From Carex sylvatica (taxonomy: Eukaryota > Streptophyta > Magnoliopsida > Poales > Cyperaceae), in the NCBI GenBank assembly GCA_964058845.1, contig CAXKVR010000093.1, forward strand, positions 1 to 64,000: a stretch of 64,000 bases of DNA, given 5' to 3'. Both the position numbers and the translations under genes were made by a program. Under the pieces are notes generated by a model. That model worked only from the letters and a program-made list of their open reading frames with translations, did no database searches and was not told the origin of the DNA. Shown piece by piece: positions 20,405-34,835 of the stretch (position 1 is the stretch's first letter; each line of letters begins with the position of its first letter).

Positions 20405-22174
20405 TCAAGATAATAGGGCATTTATATACTTAATACAATACTCTAATTGAAGGTGTTTGGAGCACCCTAGTAATGTCTCTAGATGATAAGATAATGGGGC
20501 ATTTACGACCCAAATATAACACAACAATTGAAGGTGTTTTGAGCACTCTAGCAGTGACTCCAGATGACAGGATAATAAGGCATTTACAACCCTAATACAA
20601 CACTTCAATTGATGGTGTTTGAAGCACTTTAGTAATGTCTCCATAAGAGAAGAGGGCAGTTGCAATCCTAATACAACACTCCAATTTGATGTGTTTTGAG
20701 CACTCTAGTAGTATCTCGAGAAGAAAGGATAATAGGGTATTTACGGTCCTAATACAACACTCCAATTGATGGTATATGGAGCACTCTAGTAGTGTGTCCA
20801 GATGTCAAGATAATAGGGCATTTACATACTTAATACAACACTCTAATTGAAGGTGTTTGGAGCACCCTAGTAATGTCTCTAGATGATAAGATAATAGGGC
20901 ATTTACAACCCTAATATAATACTCCATTTGAAGGTGTTTGGAGCACTCTAGTTGTGTCTCCAGATGACAGGATAATAAGGCACTTACAACCCTAATACAT
21001 TCACACCAATTGAAGGTATTTGCAGCTCCCGAGTAGTGTTTTCTGATGACAAGATAATACGGCACTTACAACCCTAATACAACACTGCAATTGATGGTGT
21101 TTGGAGCACTTCAGTAATGTCTCCATAAGAGAAGAGAGCAGTTGCAATCCTTGAACAACACTCCAAGTGGATGTGTTTGGAGCACTCTAGTAGTGTCTCC
21201 AGATAACAAGATAATAGGGCATTTACAACCCTAATACAACACACCAATTAAAGATGTTTGCAGCACCCGAGTAGTGCTTTCAGATAACAAAATAATAGGA
21301 CATTTATAACCCTAATAGAACACTTCAATTGAAGGTGTTTGGTGCACTCTATTGTGTCTCTAGATGGCAGGATAATAAGGCATTTGCAACCCTAATACAA
21401 CACTCCATTTGAATTTGTTTGGAGCACCCTAGTAGTGTCTCTGTATGACAATTTAATAGGGCATTTATCACTCTAATACATCACACCTATTCTAGATGTT
21501 TGCAGCACCCGAGTAGTGATTTCAGATAACAAAATAATAGGGCATTTATAACCCTAATTGAACACTTCAATTGAAGGTGTTTGGTCCACTCTATTGTGTC
21601 TCTAGATGGCAAGCTAATAAGGCATTTGCAACCCTAATACAACACTCCAATTGAATTTGTTTGGAACACCCTAGTAGTGTCTCTGTTTAACAATTTAAGT
21701 GGGCATTTATGACTCTAATACAACACACCAATTCAAGATGTTTGCAGCACCCGAGTAGTGTTTTCAGATAACAAAATAATAGGGCATTTATAACCCTAAT
21801 ACAACACTTCAATTGAAGGTGATTTGTGCACTCTAGTTGTATCTCTTGATCGCAAGATAATAAGGCATTTGCAACCTTAATACAACACTCCAATTGAATA
21901 TGTTTGGAGCACCCTAGTAGTGTCTCTATATGGCAAGATAATAGGGCATTTACAAACTTAATACAGAACTCCAATTGATTTTGTTTGGAGCACTTTAGTA
22001 CTGTCCGTAGATGGCTAGAGAAGATGGCAGTTGCAACCTTAATACAACATTCCAATTGTATGTGTTTCGAGCAATCTACTTGTGTCTCTAGACGGCAGGA
22101 TTTAGGGTATTTACAACCATAATACAACATTCCAATTGTTGGTGTTTGGAGCACTCTAGTAGTGTCTCCATATG
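20405..22174. repeat. Higher-order repeat of the satellite, copy 1 (1,770 bp)
   Basis: A block of about 22 distinct monomers starts here. The marker GGGGCATTTACGACCC falls at 20,496 and recurs at 22,266, 23,554, 25,326 and 26,849, each time with the same order of neighbouring variant monomers. The spacings are therefore 1,770, 1,288, 1,772 and 1,523 bp. Confidence 0.8.
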
Positions 22175-23462
22175 TCAAGATAATAGGGCATTTACATACT
22201 TAATACAACACTCTAATTGAAGGTGTTTGGAGCACCCTAGTAATGTCTCTAGATGATAAGATAATGGGGCATTTACGACCCAAATATAACACAACAATTG
22301 AAGGTGTTTTGAGCACTCTAGCAGTGACTCCAGATGACCAGATAATAAGGCATTTACAACCCTAATACAACACTTCAATTGATGGTGTTTGAAGCACTTT
22401 AGTAATGTCTCCATAAGAGAAGAGGGCAGTTGCAATCCTAATACAACACTCCAATTTGATGTGTTTTGAGCACTCTAGTAGTATCTCCAGAAGAAAGGAT
22501 AATAGGGTATTTACGGTCCTAATACAACACTCCAATTGATGGTATTTGGAGCACTCTAGTAGTGTGTCCAGATGTCAAGATAATAGGGCATTTACATACT
22601 TAATACAACACTCTAATTGAAGGTGTTTGGAGCACCCTAGTAATGTCTCTAGATGATAAGATAATAGGGCATTTACAACCCTAATATAATACTCCATTTG
22701 AAGGTGTTTGGAGCACTCTAGTTGTGTCTCCAGATGACAGGATAATAAGGCACTTACAACCCTAATACATTCACACCAATTGAAGATATTTGCAGCTCCC
22801 GAGTAGTGTTTTCTGATGACAAGATAATAGGGCACTTACAACCCTAATACAAACAATCCAATTCATGGTTGTTTGGAGCACTTCAGTAATGTCTCCATAA
22901 GAGAAGAGAGCAGTTGCAATCCTTGAATAACACTCCAAGTGGATGTGTTTGGAGCACTCTAGTAGTGTCTCCAGATAACAAGATAATAGGGCATTTACAA
23001 CCCTAATACAACACACCAATTAAAGATGTTTGCAGCACCCGAGTAGTGTTTTCAGATAACAAAATAATAGGGCATTTATAACCCTAATACAACACTTCAA
23101 TTGAAGGTGATTTGTGCACTCTAGTTGTATCTCTTGATCGCAAGATAATAAGGCATTTGCAACCTTAATACAACACTCCAATTGAATATGTTTGGAGCAC
23201 CCTAGTAGTGTCTCTATATGGCAAGATAATAGGGCATTTACAAACTTAATACAGAACTCCAATTGATTTTGTTTGGAGCACTTTAGTACTGTCCGTAGAT
23301 GGCTAGAGAAGATGGCAGTTGCAACCTTAATACAACATTCCAATTGTATGTGTTTGGAGCAATCTACTTGTGTCTCTAGACGGCAGGATTTAGGGTATTT
23401 ACAACCATAATACAACATTCCAATTGTTGGTGTTTGGAGCACTCTAGTAGTGTCTCCATATG
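22175..23462. repeat. Higher-order repeat, copy 2 (1,288 bp, shortened)
   Basis: Same monomer order as copy 1 but about 482 bp, close to six monomers, are missing. The missing part corresponds to about 21,270-21,760 in copy 1, and the join falls within GCACCCGAGTAGTG. It otherwise matches copies 1 and 3 very closely. Confidence 0.8.
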
Positions 23463-25234
23463 TCAAGATAATAGGGCATTTACATACTTAATACAACACT
23501 CTAATTGAAGGTGTTTGGAGCACCCTAGTAATGTCTCTAGATGATAAGATAATGGGGCATTTACGACCCAAATATAACACAACAATTGAAGGTGTTTTGA
23601 GCACTCTAGCAGTGACTCCAGATGACCAGATAATAAGGCATTTACAACCCTAATACAACACTTCAATTGATGGTGTTTGAAGCACTTTAGTAATGTCTCC
23701 ATAAGAGAAGAGGGCAGTTGCAATCCTAATACAACACTCCAATTTGATGTGTTTTGAGCACTCTAGTAGTATCTCCAGAAGAAAGGATAATAGGGTATTT
23801 ACGGTCCTAATACAACACTCCAATTGATGGTATTTGGAGCACTCTAGTAGTGTGTCCAGATGTCAAGATAATAGGGCATTTACATACTTAATACAACACT
23901 CTAATTGAAGGTGTTTGGAGCACCCTAGTAATGTCTCTAGATGATAAGATAATAGGGCATTTACAACCCTAATATAATACTCCATTTGAAGGTGTTTGGA
24001 GCACTCTAGTTGTGTCTCCAGATGACAGGATAATAAGGCACTTACAACCCTAATACATTCACACCAATTGAAGATATTTGCAGCTCCCGAGTAGTGTTTT
24101 CTGATGACAAGATAATAGGGCACTTACAACCCTAATACAAACAATCCAATTGATGGTTGTTTGGAGCACTTCAGTAATGTCTCCATAAGAGAAGAGAGCA
24201 GTTGCAATCCTTGAATAACACTCCAAGTGGATGTGTTTGGAGCACTCTAGTAGTGTCTCCAGATAACAAGATAATAGGGCATTTACAACCCTAATACAAC
24301 ACACCAATTAAAGATGTTTGCAGCACCCGAGTAGTGCTTTCAGATAACAAAATAATAGGACATTTATAACCCTAATAGAACACTTCAATTGAAGGTGTTT
24401 GGTGCACTCTATTGTGTCTCTAGATGGCAGGATAATAAGGCATTTGCAACCCTAATACAACACTCCATTTGAATTTGTTTGGAGCACCCTAGTAGTGTCT
24501 CTGTATGACAATTTAATAGGGCATTTATCACTCTAATACATCACACCTATTCTAGATGTTTGCAGCACCCGAGTAGTGATTTCAGATAACAAAATAATAG
24601 GGCATTTATAACCCTAATTGAACACTTCAATTGAAGGTGTTTGGTGCACTCTATTGTGTCTCTAGATGGCAATATAATAAGGCATTTGCAACCCTAATAC
24701 AACACTCCAATTGAATTTGTTTGGAACACCCTAGTAGTGTCTCTGTTTAACAATTTAAGTGGGCATTTATGACTCTAATACAACACACCAATTCAAGATG
24801 TTTGCAGCTCCCGAGTAGTGTTTTCAGATAACAAAATAATAGGGCATTTATAACCCTAATACAACACTTCAATTGAAGGTGATTTGTGCACTCTAGTTGT
24901 ATCTCTTGATCGCAAGATAATAAGGCATTTGCAACCTTAATACAACACTCCAATTGAATATGTTTGGAGCACCCTAGTAGTGTCTCTATATGGCAAGATA
25001 ATAGGGCATTTACAAACTTAATACAAAACTCCAATTGATTTTGTTTGGAGCACTTTAGTACTGTCCGTAGATGGCTAGAGAAGATGGCAGTTGCAACCTT
25101 AATACAACATTCCAATTGTATGTGTTTGGAGCAATCTACTTGTGTCTCTAGACGGTAAGATTTAGGGTATTTACAACCATAATACAACATTCCAATTGTT
25201 GGTGTTTGGAGCACTCTAGTAGTGTCTCCATATG
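23463..25234. repeat. Higher-order repeat, copy 3 (1,772 bp)
   Basis: Full-length block like copy 1, differing from it by a small number of substitutions and short indels. Its first 800 bp are closer to copy 2 than to copy 1 (for example the shared ACAAACAATCCAATT variant near 22,850 and 24,138), as expected from exchange between neighbours. Confidence 0.8.
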
Positions 25235-26757
25235 TCAAGATAATAGGGCATTTAAATACTTAATACAACACTCTAATTGAAGGTGTTTGGAGCACCCTAG
25301 TAATGTCTCTAGATGATAGGATAATGGGGCATTTACGACCCAAATATAACACAACAATTGAAGGTGTTTTGAGCACTCTAGCAGTGACTCCAGATGACCA
25401 GATAATAAGGCATTTACAACCCTAATACAACACTTCAATTGATGGTGTTTGAAGCACTTTAGTAATGTCTCCATAAGAGAAGATGGCAGTTGCAATCCTA
25501 ATACAACACTCCAATTTGATGTGTTTTGAGCACTCTAGTAGTATATCCAGAAGAAAGGATAATAGGGTATTTACGGTCCTAATACAACACTCCAATTGAT
25601 GGTATTTGGAGCACTCTAGTAGTGTGTCCAGATGTCAAGATAATAGGGCATTTACATATACAACACTCTAATTGAAGGTGTTTGGAGCACCCTAGTAATG
25701 TCTCTAGATGATAAGATAATAGGGCATTTACAACCCTAATATAATACTCCATTTGAAGGTGTTTGGAGCACTCTAGTTGTGTCTCGAGATGACAGGATAA
25801 TAAGGCACTTACAACCCTAATACATTCACACCAATTGAAGGTATTTGCAGCTCCCGAGTAGTGTTTTCTGATGACAAGATAATAGGGCACTTACAACCCT
25901 AATACAACACTCCAATTGATGGTTGTTTGGAGCACTTCAGTAATGTCTCCATAAGAGAAGAGAGCAGTTGCAACCCTAATACAACACTCCATTTGAATTT
26001 GTTTGGAGCACCCTAGTAGTGTCTCTGTATGACAATTTAATAGGGCATTTATCACTCTAATACATCACACCTATTCTAGATGTTTGCAGCACCCGAGTAG
26101 TGCTTTCAGATAACAAAATAATAGGACATTTATAACCCTAATAGAACACTTCAATTGAAGGTGTTTGGTGCACTCTGTTGTGTCTCTAGATGGCAGGATA
26201 ATAAGGCATTTGCAACCCTAATACAACACTCCATTTGAATTTGTTTGGAGCACCCTAGTAGTGTCTCTGTATGACAATTTAATAGGGCATTTATCACTCT
26301 AATACATCACACCTATTCTAGATGTTTGCAGCACCCGAGTAGTGATTTCAGATAACAAAATAATAGGGCATTTATAACCCTAATTGAACACTTCAATTGA
26401 AGGTGTTTGGTGCACTCTATTGTGTCTCTAGATGGCAAGATAATAAGGCATTTGCAACCCTAACACAACACTCCAATTGAATTTGTTTGGAACACCCTAG
26501 TAGTGTCTCTATATGGCAAGATAATAGGGCATTTACAAACTTAATACAGAACTCCAATTGATTTTGTTTGGAGCACTTTAGTAATGTCCGTAGATGGCTA
26601 GAGAAGATGACAGTTGCAACCTTAATACAACATTCCAATTGTATGTGTTTGGAGCAATCTACTAGTGTCTCTAGACGACAGGATTTAGGGTATTTACAAC
26701 CATAATACAACATTCCAATTGTTGGTGTTTGGAGCACTCTAGTAGTGTCTCCAGATG
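25235..26757. repeat. Higher-order repeat, copy 4 (about 1,523 bp, rearranged)
   Basis: Begins like the other copies but lacks bases near 25,658 and contains a local repetition of the ACATCACACCTATTCTAGATG monomer block (about 26,055 and 26,305). It is followed by a partial fifth copy that fades into more diverged monomers after about 27,150. Confidence 0.7.
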
Positions 26758-28403
26758 TCAAGATAATAGGGCATTTACATACTTAATACAACACTTTAAT
26801 TGAAGGTGTTTGGAGCACCCTAGTAATGTCTCTAGATGATAAGATAATGGGGCATTTACGACCCAAATATAACACAACAATTGAAGGTGTTTTTTGAGCA
26901 CTCTAGCAGTGACTCCAGATGACCACATAATAAGGCATTTACAACCCTAATACAACACTTCAATTGATGGTGTTTGAAGCACTTTAGTAATGTCTCCATA
27001 AGAGAAGAGGGCAGTTGCAATCCTAATACAACACTCCAATTTGATGTGTTTTGAGCACTCTAGTAGTATCTCCAGAAGAAAGGATAATAGGGTATTTACG
27101 GTCCTAATAAAACACTCCAATTGATGGTATTTGGAGCACTCTAGTAGTGTCTCCAAATGGCAACATAATATGGCATTTAAAACCCTAATACAACACACCA
27201 ATTTTAGGGGTTTGCAGCACCCAAGTAGTTTTTTCTGATGACAAGATAATAGGGCACTTACAACCCTAATACAACACTCCAATTGATGGTGTTTGGAGCA
27301 CTTTAGTAATGTCTCAATAAGAGAAGTTGGCAGTTGCAATCCTACTACAACACTCCAATTGGATGTCTTTGGAGGACTCTAGTAGTGTGTCAAGATGACA
27401 AGATAATATGAAATTTACAACCCTAATACAACACACCAATTGAAGATGTTTGTAGCACCCGAGTAGTGCTTTCAGATAACAAAATAATACGACATTTATA
27501 ACCCTAATTGAACACTTCAATTGAAGGTGTTTGGTGCACTCTATTGTGTCTCTAGATGGCAATATAATAAGGCATTTCCAACCCTAATACAATACTACAA
27601 TAGAATTTGTTAGGAGCACCCTAGTAGTGTCTCTCTATGACAATTTAATAGGGCATTTATCAACCTAATACAACACACTAACTCAAGATGTTTGCAGCGC
27701 CCGAGTAGTGTTTTCTAATGACAAGATAATAGGCACTTACAACCCTAATACAACACTCCAATTGATGGTATTTGGAGCACTCTAGTAATGTCTCAATAAG
27801 AGAAGACGGCAGTTGCAACCCAAATACAACACTCCAATTGTATCTGTTTGGAGCACTCTAATATTGTCTCTAGACGTCAGGATATAGAGCATTTACAACC
27901 ATAATACAACATTCCAATTGCCGGTGTTTGGAGCACTCTAGTAGTGTCTCCAGATGTCAAGATAATAGGGCACTTACAACCACAATACAACACTTCAATT
28001 AATGGTGTTTGGAGCACTTTAGTAATGTCTCCATAAGAGAAGAGGGCATTTACAACCCAAATATAACACAACAATTGAAGGTGTTTTGAGCACTCTAGCA
28101 GTTAGTCCAGATGACAGGATAATAACGCATTTACAACCCTAATACAACACTTCATTTGATGGTGTTTGAAGCACTTTAGTAATGTCACCATAAGAGAAGA
28201 GGGCGGTTGCAATCCTAATACAACACTCCAATTGGATGTGTTTTGAGCACTCTAGTAGTGTCTCCAGATGACAGGATAATAGGGCATTTACAACCCTAAT
28301 ACAACACACCAATTGAAGATATTTACATCACCCGAGTAGTATTTTCTGATGACAAGATAATAGGGCACTTACAACCCTATTACAACACTCCAATTGATGG
28401 TGT

Positions 28404-30100
28404 TTAGAGCACTTTAATAATGTCTCCATAAGAGAATAGGGCAGTTGCAATTCTAATACAACACTGCAATTGGATGTGTTTTGAGCACTCTAGTAGTGTC
28501 TCCAGAAGAAAGGATAATAGGGTATTTACAGCCCTAATACAACAATCCAATTGATGGTGTTTGAAGCACTCTAGTAGTGTCTCCAAATGGCAACATAATA
28601 TGGCATTTAAAACCTAATACAACACACCAATTTAAGGGGTTTGCAGCACCCGAGTAGTGTTTTCTGATGACAAGATAATATGGCACTTACAACCCAAATA
28701 CAACACTCCAATTGATGGTGTTTGGAGCACTTTAGTAATATCTCAATAAGAGAAGATGGCAGTTGCAATACTAATACAACACTCCAATTGGATGTGTTTG
28801 GAGAACTCTAGTAGTGTCTCCAGATGACAAGATAATAGGGCATTTACAACCCTAATACAACACACCAAATGAAGATGTTTGCAGCACCCGAGTCGTGCTT
28901 TCAGATAACAAAATAATAGGACATTTATAACCCTAATAGAACACTTCAATTGATGGTGTTTGGTGTACTCTTTTGTGTCTCTAGATTGGAAGATAATAAG
29001 GCATTTATAACCCTAATACAATACTTCAATTGAAGGTGTTTGGTGCGCTCCAGTTCTATCTCTAGATGGCAAGATAATAAGGCATTTGCAACGCTAATAC
29101 AACACTCCAATTGAATGTGTTTGGAGCACCCTAGTAGTATCTCTATATGGCTAGAAAATAGGGAATTTATAAACCTAATACAACACTCCAATTTATGGTG
29201 TTTGGAGCACTTTAGTAATGTTTGTAGATGGCTAGAGACGATGGCAGTTGCAACCCTAATACAACACTCCAAATGACAAGATAATAAGATATTTACGATC
29301 CTAATACAACACACTATATGAAGGTGTTTCCAGCACTCGAGTAATGTTTTCTAATGACAAGATAATATGGTATTTACAGCCCTAATACAACACTCCAATT
29401 CATGGTGTTTGGTGTACTCTTGTAGTGTCTCCAGATGGCACGATAATATCGCACACAACCCTAATACAACACTCCAATTAATGGTATTTGGAGCACTCTA
29501 GTAGTGACTCCATATGACAAGATAATATGGCATTTACAGCACTTTAATAATGTCTCCATAAGAGAATAGGGCAGTTGCAATTCTAATACAACACTGCAAT
29601 TGGATGTGTTTTGAGCACTCTAGTAGTGTCTCCAGAAGAAAGGATAATAGGGTATTTACAGCCCTAATACAACACTCCAATTGATGGTGTTTGAAGCACT
29701 CTAGTAGGGTTTCCAAATGGCAACATAATATGGCATTTAAAACCCTAATACAACACACCAATTTAAGGGGTTTGGAGCACCCGAGTAGTGTTTTCTAGTG
29801 ACAAGATAATAGGGCACTTACAACCCTAGTACAACACTTCAATTGATGGTGTTTGGAGCACTTTAGGAATGTCTCAATAAGAGAAGAGGGCAGTTGCAAT
29901 CCTAATACAACACTCCAATTGGATGTGTTTGGAGCACTCTAGTAGTGTCTCCAGATGACAGGATAATAGGGCATTTACAACCCTAATACAACACACCAAT
30001 TGAAGATATTTACATCACCCGAGTAGTATTTTCTGATGACAAGATAATAGGGCACTTACAACCCTAATAGAGCACTTGAATTGAAGGTGTTTGGTCCACT
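28404..30100. repeat. Second higher-order repeat, offset 1,130 bp
   Basis: The block containing GAATAGGGCAGTTGCAATTC and the following AGAAGAAAGGATAATAGGG monomer occurs at about 28,434 and again at about 29,564, an offset of 1,130 bp or about 14 monomers. It shows a second, older round of block duplication in the array. Confidence 0.6.
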
Positions 30101-33100
30101 CTATTGTGTCTCTAGATGGCAATATAATAAGGCATTTGCAACCCTAATACAACACTCCAATTGAATTTGTTTGGAGCACCCTAGTGGTGTCTCTATATGA
30201 CAATTTAATAGGGCATTTACCATCCTAATACAACACACCAATTGAAAATGTTTGCAGCACCCGAGTAGTGCTTTCAGATAACAAAATAATAGGGCATTTA
30301 TAACCCTAATACAACACTTCAATGAAGGTGTTTGGTGCACTCTAGTGGTATCTCTAGATGGCAATATAATGAAGCATTTGCAACGCAAATACAACACTCC
30401 AATTGAAGGTGTTTGGAGCACTCTAGTAATATCTCTAATATGGCAAGATAATAGGGCATTTACAACCCTAATACAATGCTCTAGTTGAATGTGTCTGGAG
30501 CACTCCAGTAGTGGCTCCATATGACAAGTTAATAATGCATTTACAACTCTAATACAACACTCCAATTGAAGATGTTTGGAGCACTCTAGTATTCTTATAT
30601 GGCTAGATAATATGTTATTTACAACTTTAAAACAACACTCCAATTGAATGTGTTCGGAGCACTCTAGTCATGTCTCTAATATGGCAAGATAATAGGGATT
30701 TTCCATCCTAATACAACACTCCAATTGACGGTGTTTGGAGAACTGTAGTAATGTCTCCATATGGTACAAGAAGACAGCAGTTGCAACCCTAATAAAACAC
30801 TCATATTGAAGGTGTCTGGAGTTCTCTAGTCGTGTGTCTATATGGCACGATAATAGGGCATTTACAACCCTAGCACAACACTCGAATTGAAGGTGTTTGG
30901 AGGACTCTAGTAATCTCTCCAGAAGTCAAGATAATATTGCATTTACTACGCTACTACAACACTTCAATTGAAGGTGTTTGGAGCACTCTAGTAGGATCTC
31001 CAGATGGTATGATAATAGGGCATTTACAACCCTAATATAATACTCTAATTCAAGATGTTTCGAGCACTCTAGTAGTGTCTCCAGATAGCACGATAATAGG
31101 GCATTTACAATCTTAATACAACACTCCAATTGAAAGTGTTTGGAGCACTCGAGTAGTGTCTTCAGATGACAAGATAATAGGGCATTTACAACCCTAATAC
31201 AACACTCGAATTGGTGGTATTTGGGGGCACTCTATTTGTGTCTCTAGATGGCAAGATAATAGGGCATTTACAAGTCTAATACAACACTCCAATTGAAGAT
31301 GTTTGGAGCACTCTAGTATTACTATATGGCTAGATAATATGTTATTTACAACTTTAAAATAACACTCCAATTGTATGTGTTTGGAGCACTGTTGTCATGT
31401 CCCTAATATGGCAAGATAATAGGGCATTTTTCATCCTAATACAACACTCCAATTAAAGGTGTTTGGAGAACTATAGTAATGTCTCCATATGGCACGAGAA
31501 GACGGCAGTTGCAACCCTAATACAACACTCATATTAGAGGTGTCTAGAGCTCTTTAGTCGTGTGTCTATATGGCACTATAATAGGGCATTTACAACCCTA
31601 GCACAACACTCGAATTGAAGGTGTTTGGAGGACTCTAGTAATCTCTCCAGAAGTCAAGATAATATTGCATTTACTACGCTACTACAACACTCCAATTGAA
31701 GGTGTTTGGAGCATTCTAGTAGTGTCTCCACATGGTAAGATAATAGGGAATTTACAACCCTAATTCAACATTTCAATTGAAGGTGTTTGGAGCACTCTAG
31801 TAGTGTCTCTATATGGCAATATAATGAAATATTTACAACGCAAATACACCACTCAAATTGAAGGTGTTTGTAGCACTCTAGTAATCTCTCTAATATGGCA
31901 AGATAATAGGGCATTTACAACCTTAATACAATGCTCTAGTTGAATGTGTCTGGAGCACTCCAGTAGTGTCTCCATATGACAAGTTAATAAGGCATTTACA
32001 ACCCTAAGACAACACAAAAATTCAAGGTGTTTGGAGCACTATAGTAGTGACTTTAGATGGAAAGGTAATAGGGCATATACAACTCTAATACAACACTCCA
32101 ATTGTAGGTATTTGGAGCACTCTAGTAGTGTCTCTATATGGCAAGATAAGAAGGCATTTACAACTCTAATACAACACTTCAATAGAAGGTGTTTGGAGCA
32201 GTCTAGTTGTGTGTCTAGATGGAAATATAATAAGGCATGTGCAATCCTAATACAACACTCCAATTGAAGGTGTTTCGAGCACTTTAGTAGAGTCTTCAAT
32301 TGACAAGATAACAGGGCATTTACAACCCAAATATAACACAACAATTGAGGGTGTTTGGAGCACTCTAGTAGTGTCTCCAGATGACAGGATAATAAGACAT
32401 TTACAACCCTAATACAACACACCATCTGAAGGTGTTTGCAGCACCCGAGTAGTATTTTCTGATGACAAGATAATAGGGCACTTACAACCCTAATACAACA
32501 CTCCAATTGATGGTGTTTGGACCACTTTAGTAATTTTTCCATTAGACAAGAGGGTCGTTGCAATCCTAATACAACACTCTAATTGGATGTGTTTGGAGCA
32601 TTCTAGTAGTGCCTCCAGATGGCATGATAATAGGGTATTTACAGCCCTAATATAATACTCCAATTGATGGTGTTTGGATCACTCTAGTAGTGTCTCCAGA
32701 TGGCAACATAATATGGCATTTACAACCCTAATACAACATTCAAATGAAGGTGTTTGAAGCACCCTAGTAGTGTCTCTAGATGACAAGATAATAGGGCATT
32801 TACAACCTTAATGCAACACTCCAGTTGATGGTGCTTGGAGCACTCTAGTAGTGTCTCCAGATGGCTGGATAATAGGGTATTTACAGCCATAATACAACAC
32901 TCCAATTGATGATGTTTGGAGCAATCTAGTAGTGCCTATAGATGGCCAGATCATACGACAATTACAACCCTAATATGACACTCCAATTGATGGTGTTTTG
33001 AGCAATTTAGTAGTGTCTCTATTTGGCAAGATAATAGAGCATTTACAACCCTTATATAATACTCTAATTGAAGATGTTTGGAGCACTCTAGTAGTGCCTC

Positions 33101-34835
33101 CAGATGGCACGATAATAGGGCATTTACAATCCTAGTACAACACTCCAATTGAAAGTATTTGGAGCACTTAAGTAGTGTCTTCAGATGACAAGATAATAGG
33201 GCATTTACAACCATAATACAACACATCAATTGAAGATGTTTGGGGGCACTCTATTTGTGCCTCTAGGTGGCAAGATAATAGGGTATTTATAACCCTAATA
33301 CAACACTCCAATTGAAGATGTTTGGAGCACTCTAGTATTATTATATGGCTAGATAATATGATATTTTCAACTTTAAAACAACACTCCAATTGAAGGTGTT
33401 TGGAGCACAATAGTCATATATCTAATATGGCAATATAATAGGGCATTTACAACCAAAAAACAACACTCCAATTGAAGGTGTTTGGAGAATTGTTGTAATG
33501 TCTCTAGAGGGCAAGATAATATGACATTTATGTCCCTAATAAAATACCCCAATTGAAGGTGTTCGGAGCACTTTTGTAATGTCTCTAGATGGCAAGAAAA
33601 GATGGCAGTTGCCACCCTAATACAACACTCCAATTGGAGTTTTTTGGAGCACTCTAGTAGTGTCTCCACATGGTAAGATAATAGGGCATTTACAACTCAA
33701 ATACAAAATACCAATAAAAAGTGTTTGGAGCACTCTAGTAGTGTCTCCACATAGTAAGATAATAGGGCATTTACATCTCCAATACAACACACCAATAAAA
33801 AGTGTTTGGAGCACTCTAGTAGTGTCTCCAAATGGCAAGATAATATGATATTTACAATCCTAATACAACACTCGAATTAAAGGTGTTTGGAGCAGTGTAG
33901 TAGTGTCACCAGATGGCAAGATAATAGGAAATTTACCATCCTAATACAACACTCCAATTGAAAGTGTTTGGAGAACTGTAGTAATGTCTCCATATGGCAC
34001 GCGAAGACGGCAGTTGCAACACTAATACAACTCTCATATTGAAGTTGTCTGGACCTCTCCAGTAGTGTGTCCATATGGCAAGATAATATGGCATTTACAA
34101 CTCTAATACAACACTCCAATTGAAAATGTTTGGAGTACTCTAGTTGTGTCTCCAGATAGTAAGATAATATGGCATTTAGTACCCTAATACAACACTCAAA
34201 TTGAAGGTGTTAGGAGCACTCTAGTAGTGTCTCGACATGAAAATATAATAGGGGATTTACGACCCTAATACAACGCTATAATTTAATGTGTCTGGAGAGC
34301 TTTTGTAATATCTATAGATGGCAAGGTATGACGGCAGTTGCAACCCAAATACCACACTCTAATTGGAGGTGTCTGGAGCATTCGAGTAGTGTCATTAGAT
34401 GACAAGATAATATGGCATTTACAATCCTAATACAACACTCTAATTGAAACTGTTTCGAGCACTCTAGTAGTGTCTCCATATGGCATGATAATATGACATT
34501 TACAACCCTAATACAACACTTCAATTGAAGGTGTTTGGAGCAGTCTAGTAGTGTCTCTATATGACAAGATAATAGGACATTTACTATGCTAATACAACAC
34601 TCCAATTGAATGTGTTTTGAGCACTCTAGTCGTGTCTCTAATGTGACAAGATAATAGGGCATTTACAATCCTAAGACTACACTTCAATTGAAGGTGTTTG
34701 GAGCACTCGAGTAGTGTCTGCAGATGACAAGATAATAGGGCATTTACAACCCTAATACAACGCTCCCATTGAAGGTGTTTGGAACACACTAGTATTGTCT
34801 ATACATGACAAGATAATAGGGCATTTACATCGCTA

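Larger units (their letters stand above)
19880..34835 (-). repeat. 81-bp satellite array, main orientation (about 185 monomers)
   Basis: A monomer of 81 bp repeats without interruption. Its recurring core phrases are CAACACTCCAATTGAAGGTG, TTTGGAGCACTCTAGTAGTG, TCTCCAGATG(A/G)CAAGATAAT and AGGGCATTTACAACCCTAAT. Individual monomers diverge, mostly by substitutions with occasional 1-4 base indels. Since 81 is 3 x 27 and one minus-strand frame of the consensus has no stop, frames of 60-180 codons appear with a 27-residue cysteine-rich repeat (CCIRVVNALLSCHLETLLEC). The open frame shifts from block to block where indels occur, so I treat the array as non-coding. The left edge cuts a TNP2 fragment. 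Confidence 0.9.
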
